Source: Terribacillus aidingensis (GTDB taxonomy: Bacteria; Bacillota; Bacilli; Bacillales; Amphibacillaceae). From it: a DNA stretch of 64,000 nt. A model generated the notes under the pieces. The model made no database searches and was not told the origin of the DNA. It saw only the letters and a program-made list of their open reading frames with translations. Both the position numbers and the translations under genes were made by a program. The stretch lies in the NCBI RefSeq assembly GCF_040703035.1, contig NZ_CP159996.1, forward strand, positions 3,196,001-3,260,000, read 5' to 3'. Of the stretch, positions 24,402-33,833 are shown one piece after another. Positions within the stretch are counted from its first letter, which is position 1, and every line of letters starts with the position of its first letter.

Positions 24402-26390
24402 ATGACAGCAAACGGTCTTTCAGCACAAGATTTAGTCGAATTCTCCTTCTTATCGGATCCTCAGTTATCACCAGATGGCAATTGGGTTGTTTTCGTGAAG
24501 CGAGTAATCAACAAGAAAGAAAAATATCAATCAAATCTATTCCTGATGCACGTGGACTCAAAGGAAATCACACAATTTACCCAAGGTGATTTCTCAGATG
24601 TGCAGCCGAGATGGTCACCTGATGGACGATACATATTCTTTGTGTCTAATCGCTCCAAGAAGCAGCAAATATGGAAAATTGCTTTTAACGGTGGTGAAGC
24701 AAGTCAGGTTACCACTTTTAAAAGAGGTGCTTCTCAGCCTGTTTTGTCACCAGACGGAAAGAAGGCTATCGTTACCGTACCGTTAACCGCATCAGACGAT
24801 CTGGAAGACAAGGAAGCTAAAAACGAAAAGACAGAGGAAAAACTAAAGCCATATATCACAACGAACCTGGTGTACAAGTCCGATGCAAAAGGCTTTTCAG
24901 ACGAAACCTTCGATCATCTCGTATTGATAGAGTTGAAAACTGGTACAGTCACCTTACTAACAGATGGGCAATATAACCATCATTCGCCGGCATTTTCTCC
25001 AGATGGCTTGCATGTTGCATATAGTGCCAACCGTTCAGAGGATCCGGAGCAGACATTTTTCTCAGATATCTATCAGTTAGATTTAACTACAAATGATACA
25101 GAAAAACTTACGAACAGCGACAAACGATTCTATACACCAAACTACTCACCTGATGGAACAAAGCTCTCTTTATTGGGTGATGATATGGAATACACAGGAG
25201 CAACGCTCACTAGAGTCTGGACACTGGATCTTGCAACAAAAGAACTCTCCTGTTTAACGAGTGAATGGGATGTGGAGTGTCATGATGTCGCTATCAATGA
25301 TATGGGCACAGGTGCTGCAAGTGCTGGCGCCGTCTGGAGCAAGACAAATGATGCCTTATTCTTCTTAGCAAGTGAACGAGGATCCACTAGCTTATATCAA
25401 GTGACGTTAGATAAAAACATCACCAAAGTTGTTGGCGGGAAACGCCAGGTTTACGCTTTTAGTACTGATAAGAATCAGGAGCGGTTTGTGTACGCTGTCA
25501 GCCAATCAGCCGCTATTCCTGGCGACTTATTTGTGTCAACCTTATCAGGCGATGACGAGCAGCGCTTAACAGCTGTGAACGAGCACTTGCTGCAAACGAA
25601 AACATTATCGGCTCCAGAGGATTTTCGTTTTAAAGCAAATGATGGAACCGAACTGCAAGGCTGGATCATGAAACCAGTTGGCTTCCAAGAAGGCGGAACG
25701 TATCCGCTTGTCTTAGAGATTCATGGCGGCCCGCATGCGATGTACAGTCATGCTTTTATGCACGAGTTTCAAGTTCTTGCTGGCAAAGGCTATGGTGTCC
25801 TGTTCATGAACCCAAGAGGAAGTCATGGCTATGGGCAGCAGTTTGTCGATGCAGTGCGCGGTGATTATGGCGGCATTGACTATGACGACGTGATGGGCGC
25901 TGTAGATTATGCTTTGGAGAATTATGGCTGGATTGATTCTTCCCGTTTAGGTGTTACTGGCGGAAGCTATGGCGGCTTCATGACGAATTGGATCGTCGGC
26001 CATACAAATAAGTTTAAAGCGGCCGTTACACAGCGTTCGATCAGTAACTGGCTCAGCTTCTATGGTGTGAGTGATATCGGCTACTACTTCACCGAATGGG
26101 AACACAAAACAACTGTGATGGAAGACCCCGAGGAGCTGTGGAGAATCTCTCCGCTCCGTTATGTAAAAGATGTGGAAACACCACTGCTTATTTTGCATAG
26201 CGAAAACGATTATCGCTGCCCGATTGAACAAGCCGAACAGCTGTATATCGCATTAAAGCAGCAAAAGAAACCTACACGTTTTGTACGTTTCCCAGAATCA
26301 AATCATGAGCTGTCCCGAAGCGGAGATCCAGGTTTGCGCATTATTCGTCTTACTGAAATAACGAACTGGTTCGATCAGTATTTGAAATAA
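24402..26390 (+). CDS. S9-family serine peptidase (acylaminoacyl-peptidase/prolyl oligopeptidase type)
   Basis: 662 residues from the ATG at 24402 (AGGAGG 9 nt upstream). N-terminal beta-propeller with repeated blade motifs (PQLSPDGNWVVF, PRWSPDGRYIFF, PAFSPDGLHVAY, PNYSPDGTKLSL). C-terminal alpha/beta hydrolase with nucleophile GGSYGG (Ser near 522), Asp in LILHSENDYRCP and His in PESNHELS. It cleaves short peptides in the cytoplasm; YuxL of B. subtilis is a likely relative. Directly followed by the pyroglutamyl peptidase gene. Confidence 0.92.
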   Translation: MTANGLSAQDLVEFSFLSDPQLSPDGNWVVFVKRVINKKEKYQSNLFLMHVDSKEITQFTQGDFSDVQPRWSPDGRYIFFVSNRSKKQQIWKIAFNGGEASQVTTFKRGASQPVLSPDGKKAIVTVPLTASDDLEDKEAKNEKTEEKLKPYITTNLVYKSDAKGFSDETFDHLVLIELKTGTVTLLTDGQYNHHSPAFSPDGLHVAYSANRSEDPEQTFFSDIYQLDLTTNDTEKLTNSDKRFYTPNYSPDGTKLSLLGDDMEYTGATLTRVWTLDLATKELSCLTSEWDVECHDVAINDMGTGAASAGAVWSKTNDALFFLASERGSTSLYQVTLDKNITKVVGGKRQVYAFSTDKNQERFVYAVSQSAAIPGDLFVSTLSGDDEQRLTAVNEHLLQTKTLSAPEDFRFKANDGTELQGWIMKPVGFQEGGTYPLVLEIHGGPHAMYSHAFMHEFQVLAGKGYGVLFMNPRGSHGYGQQFVDAVRGDYGGIDYDDVMGAVDYALENYGWIDSSRLGVTGGSYGGFMTNWIVGHTNKFKAAVTQRSISNWLSFYGVSDIGYYFTEWEHKTTVMEDPEELWRISPLRYVKDVETPLLILHSENDYRCPIEQAEQLYIALKQQKKPTRFVRFPESNHELSRSGDPGLRIIRLTEITNWFDQYLK

Positions 26391-26405
26391 AAAGGAGAAT
26401 TAGAT

Positions 26406-27002
26406 TTGAACATCTTACTCACAGGATTTGAAGCTTTTTTAGGGATGACATCAAATCCTACAGAAGTGATTGTACGCAGCTTGGACGGAGAAACGATAAA
26501 TGGGAAAAGGATAATCGGCAAGGTGCTCCCTGTAGATTTCAAGAAAACGTCCAGCGTTATCATAGAACATATCGACGAATACCAGCCTTCTGCTGTCATT
26601 TCTCTAGGACTGGCAGCTGGCAGAAATAGAATCACCCCAGAAAGAATCGCGATAAACTGCATGGATGGAGAAGCAGACAATGCTGGAAATCAGTATGACG
26701 GGCAAAAGATATTTGAGGATGCACCTGATGCCTACTTCTCGACCTTGTCTATTAAAGATATGGTGGCGAAACTGCTGGAACATAATCTGCCAGCGAAGAT
26801 TTCTAACACTGCTGGCACCTATTTGTGCAATCAAACGATGTACACCGTCAGACATCACATCGAAACAAATAAGCTGGATATGATCTCAGGATTCGTGCAT
26901 ATACCAGCACATCATGAATTGGCATTGAGCAACCCTAAGCTGCCTTCTTGGTCAGTGAAGGATTTGGAAGAAGCGGTGCGAGTTATTATTGGAGCAGTTT
27001 AA
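26406..27002 (+). CDS. pcp: Pyrrolidone-carboxylate peptidase (pyroglutamyl aminopeptidase, C15)
   Basis: 198 residues with a TTG start 6 nt after AAGGAG, 16 bp past the S9 peptidase. The N-terminus MNILLTGFEAFLGMTSNPTE is canonical. Active-site regions: Glu in RITPERIAINCMD (about 80), Cys in NTAGTYLCNQTMY (about 141) and a C-terminal His in SGFVHIPAHHE. It removes N-terminal pyroglutamate from peptides, complementing the other peptidases here. Confidence 0.94.
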   Translation: MNILLTGFEAFLGMTSNPTEVIVRSLDGETINGKRIIGKVLPVDFKKTSSVIIEHIDEYQPSAVISLGLAAGRNRITPERIAINCMDGEADNAGNQYDGQKIFEDAPDAYFSTLSIKDMVAKLLEHNLPAKISNTAGTYLCNQTMYTVRHHIETNKLDMISGFVHIPAHHELALSNPKLPSWSVKDLEEAVRVIIGAV

Positions 27003-27050
27003 AATTCGTTGTAGAACTATAAAGTTTGGACAGAGATGTTATTAACAGAT

Positions 27051-27083
27051 AAAGCTCCTCCTGCTATACAGGAGGGGCTTTTA
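27051..27083 (+). terminator. Terminator after pcp
   Basis: AAAGCTCCTCCTG pairs with CAGGAGGGGCTTT around a 5-nt loop, followed by TTA and a T-containing run. It ends the three-gene peptidase operon. Confidence 0.85.
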
Positions 27084-27214
27084 CTTGTACATATACTCTC
27101 TATTCAACTGCCTCTTTGTTATTATGATATTTTTTAAAATTATCTGTCCATTCACTAGATAATTGTGCTACTATACTCCCATTAATATTTTTTGATTTGA
27201 ATAGGAGTTGCATC

Positions 27215-28579
27215 ATGTCACAAGAACACTGGAAATCCAAATTAGGTTTTATATTGGCAGCTGCTGGTTCTGCCATCGGCTTGGGAGCCATCTGGAAATT
27301 CCCGTATATCGCAGGTACTGGCGGAGGCGGCGCATTCTTTCTAATCTTTTTGCTTTTTACTGTCATACTTGGCGCGCCGCTTTTGATAGGGGAGTTTATC
27401 ATTGGCCGCAGAACAAAGCTTGATGCTGTATCTGCTTATCAAAAGATTGCACCTGGGTCATTCTGGACTGTCATCGGCAGACTGGGTGTCGTTACTTGCT
27501 TTATTTTATTATCCTTTTACAGCGTTGTTGGCGGCTGGATTATTATTTATCTATTTGAAGCAATCCGCGGCAGCCTCAATGGGCTCTCACAGGATGGTTA
27601 TGGCACGTTATTTAATGACATCATCTCTAACCCTGGCCCGACACTCTTCGCTCAGTTTCTTTTTATGCTGATTGCCATCCTTGTGGTTGCTAAAGGGGTG
27701 CAAAAAGGGATTGAAGTAACAAGTAAAATCATGATGCCGGCGCTGTTTCTTTTATTCCTTATCTTAGTCATTCGCTCTGTCAGCCTGGATGGCTCAATGG
27801 AAGGAATTAAGTTCCTGCTGGTTCCTGATTTTTCTAATCTGACATCTGAGTCCGTATTATTCGCACTTGGGCAAGCATTTTTCACCCTATCCGTCGGTGT
27901 ATCCGTCATGGTTACTTATGCTTCCTACTTGCCAAAGACGCAGCATCTACCGCAAGCGACTTTTTCCATCATTATTATTAATATTTTTGTAGCACTTTTA
28001 GCAGGCTTAGCTATCTTCCCTGGAGTATTCTCCTTTGGGCTGGAACCTGATGCTGGCCCGGTACTGATCTTTGCTGTCTTGCCAGCGGTATTCAGCAACA
28101 TGCAATTCGGTACCCTATTCTTCATCATCTTCCTGCTATTATTCTTATTTGCAGCTTTAACCTCTGCCTTCTCTATGCTGGAGATCTTTGTGGCTGCCAC
28201 GACAAAAAAAGACAACACCAAGCGCACAAAACGATCATGGCAGCTCGGCATGTTGATTTTCTTGGTCGGAATTCCGTCCTGTCTGTCATATGGCGTGCTG
28301 TCTGACTTCCTTATATTCGACAAGACAATATTTGACTTGTTCGATTATACAGTCAGCAATATATTAATGCCCTTGGGAGCATTGCTTATTTCACTCTTTG
28401 TCCCGCTAAAAATAAAGAAAAGCGAGCTTTTTGAAGAATTGGCTCTTGGATCGAATGTTGGCAGGAGCTTCTTTAATGTCTGGTATTATTTATTAAAATA
28501 TGTCACGCCAATCGCTATTATTATTGTCTTTTTAGATGTGCTTGGGCTTTGGGATTTTATTTTTGGATTATTTTCATAA
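27215..28579 (+). CDS. Neurotransmitter:sodium symporter (NSS/SNF) family transporter
   Basis: 454 residues from the ATG at 27215 (AGGAG 7 nt upstream). LeuT-fold signature at the N-terminus: [20 protein letters not shown] and [13 protein letters not shown]. About 11-12 membrane segments follow. The family imports amino acids with sodium. Given its neighbours it probably takes up an amino acid or dipeptide related to peptide degradation. Own promoter likely, because a terminator separates it from pcp. Confidence 0.9.
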   Translation: MSQEHWKSKLGFILAAAGSAIGLGAIWKFPYIAGTGGGGAFFLIFLLFTVILGAPLLIGEFIIGRRTKLDAVSAYQKIAPGSFWTVIGRLGVVTCFILLSFYSVVGGWIIIYLFEAIRGSLNGLSQDGYGTLFNDIISNPGPTLFAQFLFMLIAILVVAKGVQKGIEVTSKIMMPALFLLFLILVIRSVSLDGSMEGIKFLLVPDFSNLTSESVLFALGQAFFTLSVGVSVMVTYASYLPKTQHLPQATFSIIIINIFVALLAGLAIFPGVFSFGLEPDAGPVLIFAVLPAVFSNMQFGTLFFIIFLLLFLFAALTSAFSMLEIFVAATTKKDNTKRTKRSWQLGMLIFLVGIPSCLSYGVLSDFLIFDKTIFDLFDYTVSNILMPLGALLISLFVPLKIKKSELFEELALGSNVGRSFFNVWYYLLKYVTPIAIIIVFLDVLGLWDFIFGLFS

Positions 28580-28590
28580 GTGGATAGTTG

Positions 28591-28617
28591 AGAGGACGTA
28601 GGTTTACGTCCTCTTTG
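28591..28617 (+). terminator. Terminator after the NSS transporter gene
   Basis: GAGGACGTA pairs with TACGTCCTC around a short loop, then TTTGTTT. Confidence 0.85.
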
Positions 28618-28702
28618 TTTATGTATCCAATCTCCAAATCTAAGCAGAAACGAAGAAGGCGGGTATGTCTATATGCTTGTTGATTTCACTTCATATGAAA
28701 CA

Positions 28703-28732
28703 GAGCCCCTTCTGCTTTCACAGAAAAGGCTC
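28703..28732. terminator. Hairpin of the AGCCCCTTCTGCT...CAGAA family
   Basis: GAGCCCCTTCTGCTTTCACA, then gaaaaggctc, forms an imperfect stem. It closely matches the element at 32889-32917. It lies between two convergent genes and may act on both strands. Confidence 0.5.
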
Positions 28733-28794
28733 ATAAACTCTGATTATATTGTTTTATCTTTTAGAGGTATCATTCTGAGAGTCTCGTGTCGCTC

Positions 28795-29427
28795 TCAATC
28801 AACTATTTTTGTCCCATGAACTTCTCTAACATTCAGTTCAGAAGTGATAAAGTTAAGGTTTTTACTAGAAATTCCTCCACCAGGAAGGATAATGATCCTG
28901 TCATTTGCATGCTCAATATATTCCTTCAACCTGGCTAGATTATCTTCGACTCTCGTATCTAACGGGCCTCCATGGGTTAGGATTCGGTGTACCCCGTGTT
29001 CCACCAGCCAATCAATCGCTTTAAGCTGATTTTCAGGGCTTATATGGTCAAACGCCATGTGAAAGGTTATCTCCAGTCCTTTTGCTACATCCAATAAAGG
29101 GATCATAGCGTCTTCATCAATCCAGCCAGTATCATTTAAGCAACCCAGTACCACGCCATCTGATCCTAATTCCTTTAAATGGACAAGATCTCGCTTCATC
29201 ATGTCCACTTCCTCTTTACTAAAAACAAAATTTCCGCCTCTTGGTCTAATCATGCTCATAACCTTAATGTCTTTACCATGGCAATAATTGATAGTTACTT
29301 CAGCTACACCGTGACTTACGGTTGTCCCCCCAGCTGCAAGGTTATCGCAAAGTTCAACCCTGTCAGCACCTTTAGCGATAACTTCGGGGACATTCGTAAA
29401 ATTCTCTACACAGACTTCTTTAAGCAT
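28795..29427 (-). CDS. cutC: CutC-family copper homeostasis protein
   Basis: 210 residues from the ATG at 29427 (AAGGTGGG upstream); the frame extends four codons to a GTG. TIM-barrel CutC signature: LKEVCVENFTNVPEVIAKGA, RVELCDNLAAGGTTVSHG, MIRPRGGNFVFS, LTHGG and ILPGGGIS. The family was linked to copper tolerance in E. coli, but its biochemical role is uncertain. Length is slightly short for the family (about 230-250), with the C-terminus ending HGTKIVD. Confidence 0.9.
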   Translation of the reverse strand: MLKEVCVENFTNVPEVIAKGADRVELCDNLAAGGTTVSHGVAEVTINYCHGKDIKVMSMIRPRGGNFVFSKEEVDMMKRDLVHLKELGSDGVVLGCLNDTGWIDEDAMIPLLDVAKGLEITFHMAFDHISPENQLKAIDWLVEHGVHRILTHGGPLDTRVEDNLARLKEYIEHANDRIIILPGGGISSKNLNFITSELNVREVHGTKIVD

Positions 29428-29486
29428 ATGTATACCCACCTTACCTATGATATGGCTTGCTGTGTTTCAATAGTATTATCTCAGCC

Positions 29487-30590
29487 TTATTGGTAATTAA
29501 CAAACGCTGGTGCAGGATCTAGTTCCAGAACCTCTTCCGGTGTCATGACAGGTTCGTCTTTCTTATAAAACACCTTGAATCCTCCATATTGGATAGGCTG
29601 ATTATGTACAAGCTGATGATACCCAGATCGTTTTAAAGCTGCAATGCCGTGGCCATCATTATTCAGCACCACTTCCACGTTTTCTGCGGGATGGATGGCT
29701 TCTTTATTGTTGATGATGATGTCTGCAAATTGGTGGACAATGACAACCTTGTCAGGAAGTCCATTCTCAGATGCTAGATTTGATACATAATCGATAGCTT
29801 CTTGTACATTCTCGCCATCAACATGCCCCAAATCTTCTCCGGGAATTTGCCCCTCTTTCACATGAAATTCCGTATCAATAGCTAAGTGGACATAAGGCAA
29901 TTTCAAATATTTCTCCAATGACTTCACTTGATTCTTAATATTGTCTCGTCCCAATTGAACATCGAGGATCAGCAAAGCATCGTTCTCTTCGGCTAACTTC
30001 GCATATCTTTCAATATCCTCATTAGCTGTCGCATGCATATAAAGCCCATCCTCCCCAGGGTTTCGCTGGGCAACCGTTGCGATTAATTCGATAGCTGGGA
30101 TAGCCGGTCTCTCAGGATCCAGTTCGGAATAAGCCTTGGTTTGGTCCTTCAATTTCTTCATTAATTCCTCTGGGCTGTACTCTCCCAGAATCCCCATGCT
30201 AGTAGAATCAGGATGACCATAATAAGAAACGATTCTATTTTTCTGAAGCGGTCCATCTGTTTCATCTTCCGTACCTTTTTCCAAGGTTTGACCTAAAGGA
30301 ACGCTCCTCTCCGTATCATCCCCATGCGCCTCTGTTTTTGGCATTTCCGCCAGCTGTGTTTCTGTATAATGACTTTCCAGCGGTTGAGCCTCCTCAGAAG
30401 GTTTAATAGCTTGATAGCTAGGCTGAGACGCAGGTTCTGAAGAAGTTGCTGCCTGCTCATCCGAGCTCACCTCTGACTTTTCTTTTGACTTCGGCTCTTG
30501 GTCTTGTGTATTTGCTTCCTGCGAACAGCCTGCTAATAATAAAGCCGGAATGACTGCAAGGCTAGCGCCTGCCATAATTAACTTTTTCAT
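29487..30590 (-). CDS. Lipoprotein of unknown function
   Basis: 367 residues. The signal peptide ends in lipobox LLLAGC (Cys near 22). A low-complexity Glu/Gln/Ser/Pro-rich linker to about residue 115 precedes a folded domain starting IVSYYGHPDSTSMGILGEYS. Segments such as PAIELIATVAQRNPGEDGLY, LLILDVQLGRDNI, VHLAIDTEFHV and KVVIVHQFAD look like successive strands of a TIM-barrel, glycosidase-like fold, but I see no named family. It should sit outside the cell, tethered to the membrane. ATG follows AGGTGGG. Confidence 0.75.
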   Translation of the reverse strand: MKKLIMAGASLAVIPALLLAGCSQEANTQDQEPKSKEKSEVSSDEQAATSSEPASQPSYQAIKPSEEAQPLESHYTETQLAEMPKTEAHGDDTERSVPLGQTLEKGTEDETDGPLQKNRIVSYYGHPDSTSMGILGEYSPEELMKKLKDQTKAYSELDPERPAIPAIELIATVAQRNPGEDGLYMHATANEDIERYAKLAEENDALLILDVQLGRDNIKNQVKSLEKYLKLPYVHLAIDTEFHVKEGQIPGEDLGHVDGENVQEAIDYVSNLASENGLPDKVVIVHQFADIIINNKEAIHPAENVEVVLNNDGHGIAALKRSGYHQLVHNQPIQYGGFKVFYKKDEPVMTPEEVLELDPAPAFVNYQ

Positions 30591-30815
30591 ATTATCCCAC
30601 CTGTGTTAAAAGTATTTCTTTGCTGGAAGAGTGTTTTACATCAAACAATGAAATCTTACATTATATATGTAAAAGTCGAAAGGTGCCTTTTACACTTACC
30701 ACCTTCATAAATTAATAAACACCTTTTAGATCTCTATTAAAAGTCAATATTCTACAAGAGAGCCCTAACCTCATGTGTTACATTAAATATTAGAGATCAC
30801 TAGGAGGTTTTTCTT

Positions 30816-31637
30816 ATGGGACAAGAGGAAAGAACGGTATGCTTCGACCACGATTTAAAAATAGAAGCATATCGTTTTGAAGGAATCATGCAGAAATTCC
30901 CGAACCACTTCCATGAATATTATGTGATTGGTTTTATAGAGAAAGGGCAACGAAGACTATTATGTAAGAAGAAAGAATATGTAATAGGTGCCGGTGATAT
31001 TATATTTTTCAACCCCTTTGACAATCATGCTTGTGAATCAATTGATAACCAAACTCTAGACTATCGCTGCTTGAATATCACACCTGAAATCATGCAAAAA
31101 GTGACAAAAGAGATTACAGGGCAGGATTATCTCCCAAACTTTATTTCTCCTGTTGCCTACCAAAGTGAAAAAGCAAAATTATTACATAATCTCCACCAAA
31201 TGATCATGGACGAAATATCAGATTTTGAGAAAGAAGAAACTTTTTATTTTCTTATTCAACAGCTTATTGAAGAATATACCGAAGCCATTGAAGATGACCC
31301 AAAAGCTATGAAACAAGAAATCGAAAATATCTGTCGCTATCTGGAAGAACATTATGCGGAACATATTGCATTAAAAGATTTAGCAAAAATAGCGAATATG
31401 AACAAATATTCTTTATTACGTTCCTTTACTAGATTTAGAGGTATAACCCCACATCGTTACTTGCAAACAGTTCGTATTAATGAAGCAAAAAAACGATTGG
31501 AACAAGGAGTAAAACCAGTAGATACCGCAATAGAGACAGGTTTTGCAGATCAGAGTCATTTTAGCAATTCCTTTTTAGCTTATATTGGATTAACGCCCGG
31601 TCAATACAGGAATATTTTTATTTCGAATGACAGATAA
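30816..31637 (+). CDS. AraC-family transcriptional regulator with cupin sensor domain
   Basis: 273 residues after a strong AGGAGG. N-terminal AraC-binding cupin (FPNHFHEYYVIGFIEKGQRR, then GAGDIIFFNPFDNHAC) and two C-terminal helix-turn-helix motifs (LKDLAKIANMNKYSLLRSF; DTAIETGFADQSHFSNSF, PGQYR). It lies 53 bp upstream of a proline dehydrogenase-like gene in the same direction and may activate it. Ligand unknown. Confidence 0.9.
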   Translation: MGQEERTVCFDHDLKIEAYRFEGIMQKFPNHFHEYYVIGFIEKGQRRLLCKKKEYVIGAGDIIFFNPFDNHACESIDNQTLDYRCLNITPEIMQKVTKEITGQDYLPNFISPVAYQSEKAKLLHNLHQMIMDEISDFEKEETFYFLIQQLIEEYTEAIEDDPKAMKQEIENICRYLEEHYAEHIALKDLAKIANMNKYSLLRSFTRFRGITPHRYLQTVRINEAKKRLEQGVKPVDTAIETGFADQSHFSNSFLAYIGLTPGQYRNIFISNDR

Positions 31638-31690
31638 TCCGCTATAAAAAAATTAAAAAGTAAACTGAGAAAACAAGGAGTGAATGTTTT

Positions 31691-32650
31691 ATGTCTAGTG
31701 AAGAGATTCGCTTTTCAAAAGCTCTCAAGTCGATTGCTAGAGACCAAGAAATAAAAGCCTATCTTCAAAATTCAGAAGAGCTTTATCCCTTTCTCATTAA
31801 AGGTGCAGACCGTTTTGTAGCTGGAGAAACACGCAGGGAAGGAATGAGCCGTGTCATAAGCCTTTATAATAAAGGCTATCAGGTTTCATTGGAGTTTATC
31901 GGCGAAAACACAACGTCTAAAAAAGAATGTATGATTGCCAAAAATGAATTTATAGAATTAATAAAAGATCTAGGAAATAATCAACTGGCGGCTACCGTAT
32001 CATTAGATCTATCTCATATCGGGATGATGATTTCTGAGAAGATTGCATTTGCTAATTTAGAAGAGTTAGCAAATGAAGCACAAAAGCGTAATATTCAACT
32101 TATGATAAGTATGGAAGAATCGCAAAAAACAGATACGATTTTATCACTATATAAAAGGATATCGAAAATTTTCTCAAATGTTGGGATAACATTACAAGTT
32201 CATTTGAAGCGTTCATACAATGACCTTAATGACCTACTGAAAACGACTGGCAGAATACGTTTAGTAAAGGGAGCTTATCAAGAGCCGGAAGGTATATATA
32301 TACCAAGATCCGAGGAGTTAAATACACGGTATTCAGAATTTGTATCCAAGTGTATCGATAGTAATCATCCATTGTCTATTGCTACACATGATGAAAGTTT
32401 ATTGATGGACCTAAAAGCGAAGGGTTTTCTTTATAGTCCGAATGTTGAAGTAGAGATGCTGGATGGGGTTCAGTCTGACCTTTTAAAATCATTAAAAGAG
32501 GATAATATCCAGGCTAAAGTTTACGTAACATACGGCAGTGAGTGGTATTTGTATTTAGTTCATCGGATTGCTGAGTATCCTCCGAATATATATACTTTTA
32601 TATCAGATATTATTGAACAAAATAATGATAGAGAGAAAAATGCTTACTAA
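31691..32650 (+). CDS. Proline dehydrogenase-family protein
   Basis: 319 residues, usual for the stand-alone Bacillus-type enzyme. PRODH barrel motifs are visible: LAATVSLDLSHIGMM, RIRLVKGAYQEPEG (about 191-204), LSIATHDESLL (about 234-244) and VEMLDGVQSDLLKSL (about 255). The enzyme oxidises proline to pyrroline-5-carboxylate with FAD at the membrane. No P5C dehydrogenase gene is adjacent, which is less usual. ATG follows AAGGAG. Confidence 0.88.
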   Translation: MSSEEIRFSKALKSIARDQEIKAYLQNSEELYPFLIKGADRFVAGETRREGMSRVISLYNKGYQVSLEFIGENTTSKKECMIAKNEFIELIKDLGNNQLAATVSLDLSHIGMMISEKIAFANLEELANEAQKRNIQLMISMEESQKTDTILSLYKRISKIFSNVGITLQVHLKRSYNDLNDLLKTTGRIRLVKGAYQEPEGIYIPRSEELNTRYSEFVSKCIDSNHPLSIATHDESLLMDLKAKGFLYSPNVEVEMLDGVQSDLLKSLKEDNIQAKVYVTYGSEWYLYLVHRIAEYPPNIYTFISDIIEQNNDREKNAY

Positions 32651-32727
32651 ACAAAAACTTTTTTCTATTGTTCCTTTGTATATTAGGAACAACAAAGATC
32701 TGGTGTTCAGAATTATAAGTTGAAGAT

Positions 32728-32885
32728 TCAATGGTTACTCTGCAGTAACACATAGGGTATTTGAATAACTGTCCTGTCTTCCATTGCTTCGATGGTAATT
32801 GTAGAGGGCTCCCTTTTAATCATACAGGCAGCAAAGTCTTTTTCTAAGGTAAAGGCTACATTATATTCCCTGCCGTCAGTCAACA
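32728..32885 (-). pseudogene. Remnant of a Crp/Fnr-family regulator (cNMP-binding domain piece)
   Basis: The minus strand encodes LTDGREYNVAFTLEKDFAAC and then REPSTITIEAMEDRTVIQIP before a stop. This has the pattern of the cNMP-binding barrel in Crp/Fnr regulators (F-x-E-x-D-F, then P-S-x-x-x-I-E-A-x-E-D-x-x-V). The upstream half is replaced by a hairpin element (32889-32917), and no helix-turn-helix domain follows. The open frame to 32967 reads through the hairpin and is not a credible gene. Confidence 0.5.
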
Positions 32886-32888
32886 AAC

Positions 32889-32920
32889 AGCCCCTTCTGC
32901 TCTCACAGAAAGGGCTTTTC
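32889..32920. terminator. Terminator-like hairpin of the AGCCCCTTCTGCT...CAGAA family
   Basis: AGCCCCTTCTGCTCTCACAG, then aaagggctttt, forms a stem followed by TTTTCTCTTTC on the plus strand. It interrupts the Crp/Fnr remnant. Confidence 0.6.
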
Positions 32921-33005
32921 TCTTTCAATAGGATGTGATTTGCTAGTTTTTTATCAGTTTCACTCAATCTTTAAAACAATACCTGTACAGTTATGCAGAG
33001 TGGAC

Positions 33006-33344
33006 TTAATTATGACGATTTTTTTCTCCCCATTCACATAATTGCTCCAAAACAGGTAATAGCGTTTCTGCTTTAGGGGTGAGACTGTACTCCACTTTAG
33101 GAGGAATTTGAGGATATTCTTTTCGTCTGACCATCCCATCTGCTTCCAATTCTTTAAGCTGGGAACTCAACATCTTAAAAGTGATTGGCTCTAGCTTTCT
33201 TTTCATTTCATTAAAACGAACGGGTTGATTTTCTGCCAATAGGTAAAGGATGAGCATTTTCCACTTACCTCCAACAACGGAAAGTGTATAACCAAAAGGC
33301 GTCTCCCGGACATTCCCCTTCTCTTTATAATCGGCCATTCCCAT
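33006..33344 (-). CDS. HxlR-family transcriptional regulator
   Basis: 112 residues from the ATG at 33344 (AAAGGA upstream); a longer frame to 33410 would run into the divergent promoter region. The winged-helix HxlR core is clear: GYTLSVVGGKWKMLILYLL, RFNEMKRKLEPITFKMLSSQ, LKELEADGMVRRKEYPQIPP and KVEYSLTPKAETLLPVLEQL. Divergent from the RidA-type gene with about 105 bp between starts, so it likely controls that gene and itself. Confidence 0.9.
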   Translation of the reverse strand: MGMADYKEKGNVRETPFGYTLSVVGGKWKMLILYLLAENQPVRFNEMKRKLEPITFKMLSSQLKELEADGMVRRKEYPQIPPKVEYSLTPKAETLLPVLEQLCEWGEKNRHN

Positions 33345-33449
33345 ATGAACACTATCCTTTCCGGTAGTATCTATCAAAAAAGTGCGTACTATTTTCCCTT
33401 TTCTATTCATTTTATACTTACCTTAGTTCTAATAAAAGGAGAGAAAAAT

Positions 33450-33833
33450 ATGAAGGATATCAAAACATATAACCATGACCTTTGGGATCATGGTATCAGT
33501 CAAGGCTACAGCGTGAACGGTACGATTTACGTTTCAGGCCAATTTTCACATAATGAGGACGGCACATTCATTGGCGAGGATAATATCGAAGCACAGACGC
33601 GACAAACACTCGAAAACCTTGATCGTGTACTAAAGGAATTTGATGTCACAAAGTCCAACCTTGCTTATGTGGAAGTCTATCTAACTAATCCTCAAGAGCA
33701 TACTGAGTCCGTTATTACCCTTTTCAAGGAATATCTAGATACTCATCGTCCAGCAGGCAGCCTCATCGGCGTCACCTACCTGGCATTTCCGGAGCAGTTG
33801 ATCGAAATCTCTGCTATCGCACACACCGATTAA
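33450..33833 (+). CDS. RidA-family (YjgF/YER057c/UK114) protein
   Basis: 127 residues from the ATG at 33450 (AAAGGAG upstream). It shows NGTIYVSGQF (about 21-30), AQTRQTLENL (about 45-54), VEVYLTNPQEH, and the late PAGSLIGVTYLAFPEQLIEI. The usual RidA catalytic Arg-Val-x-V context is replaced by SLIGVTYL, so deaminase activity on enamines/imines is doubtful and it may belong to a non-RidA subgroup. Probably trimeric and cytoplasmic. Confidence 0.88.
   Translation: MKDIKTYNHDLWDHGISQGYSVNGTIYVSGQFSHNEDGTFIGEDNIEAQTRQTLENLDRVLKEFDVTKSNLAYVEVYLTNPQEHTESVITLFKEYLDTHRPAGSLIGVTYLAFPEQLIEISAIAHTD

Noticed and set aside
32728-32967. 79-codon open frame read as an intact small gene
   Set aside because: Its first third is the hairpin element; only the rest looks like protein, and that is a piece of a Crp/Fnr domain.
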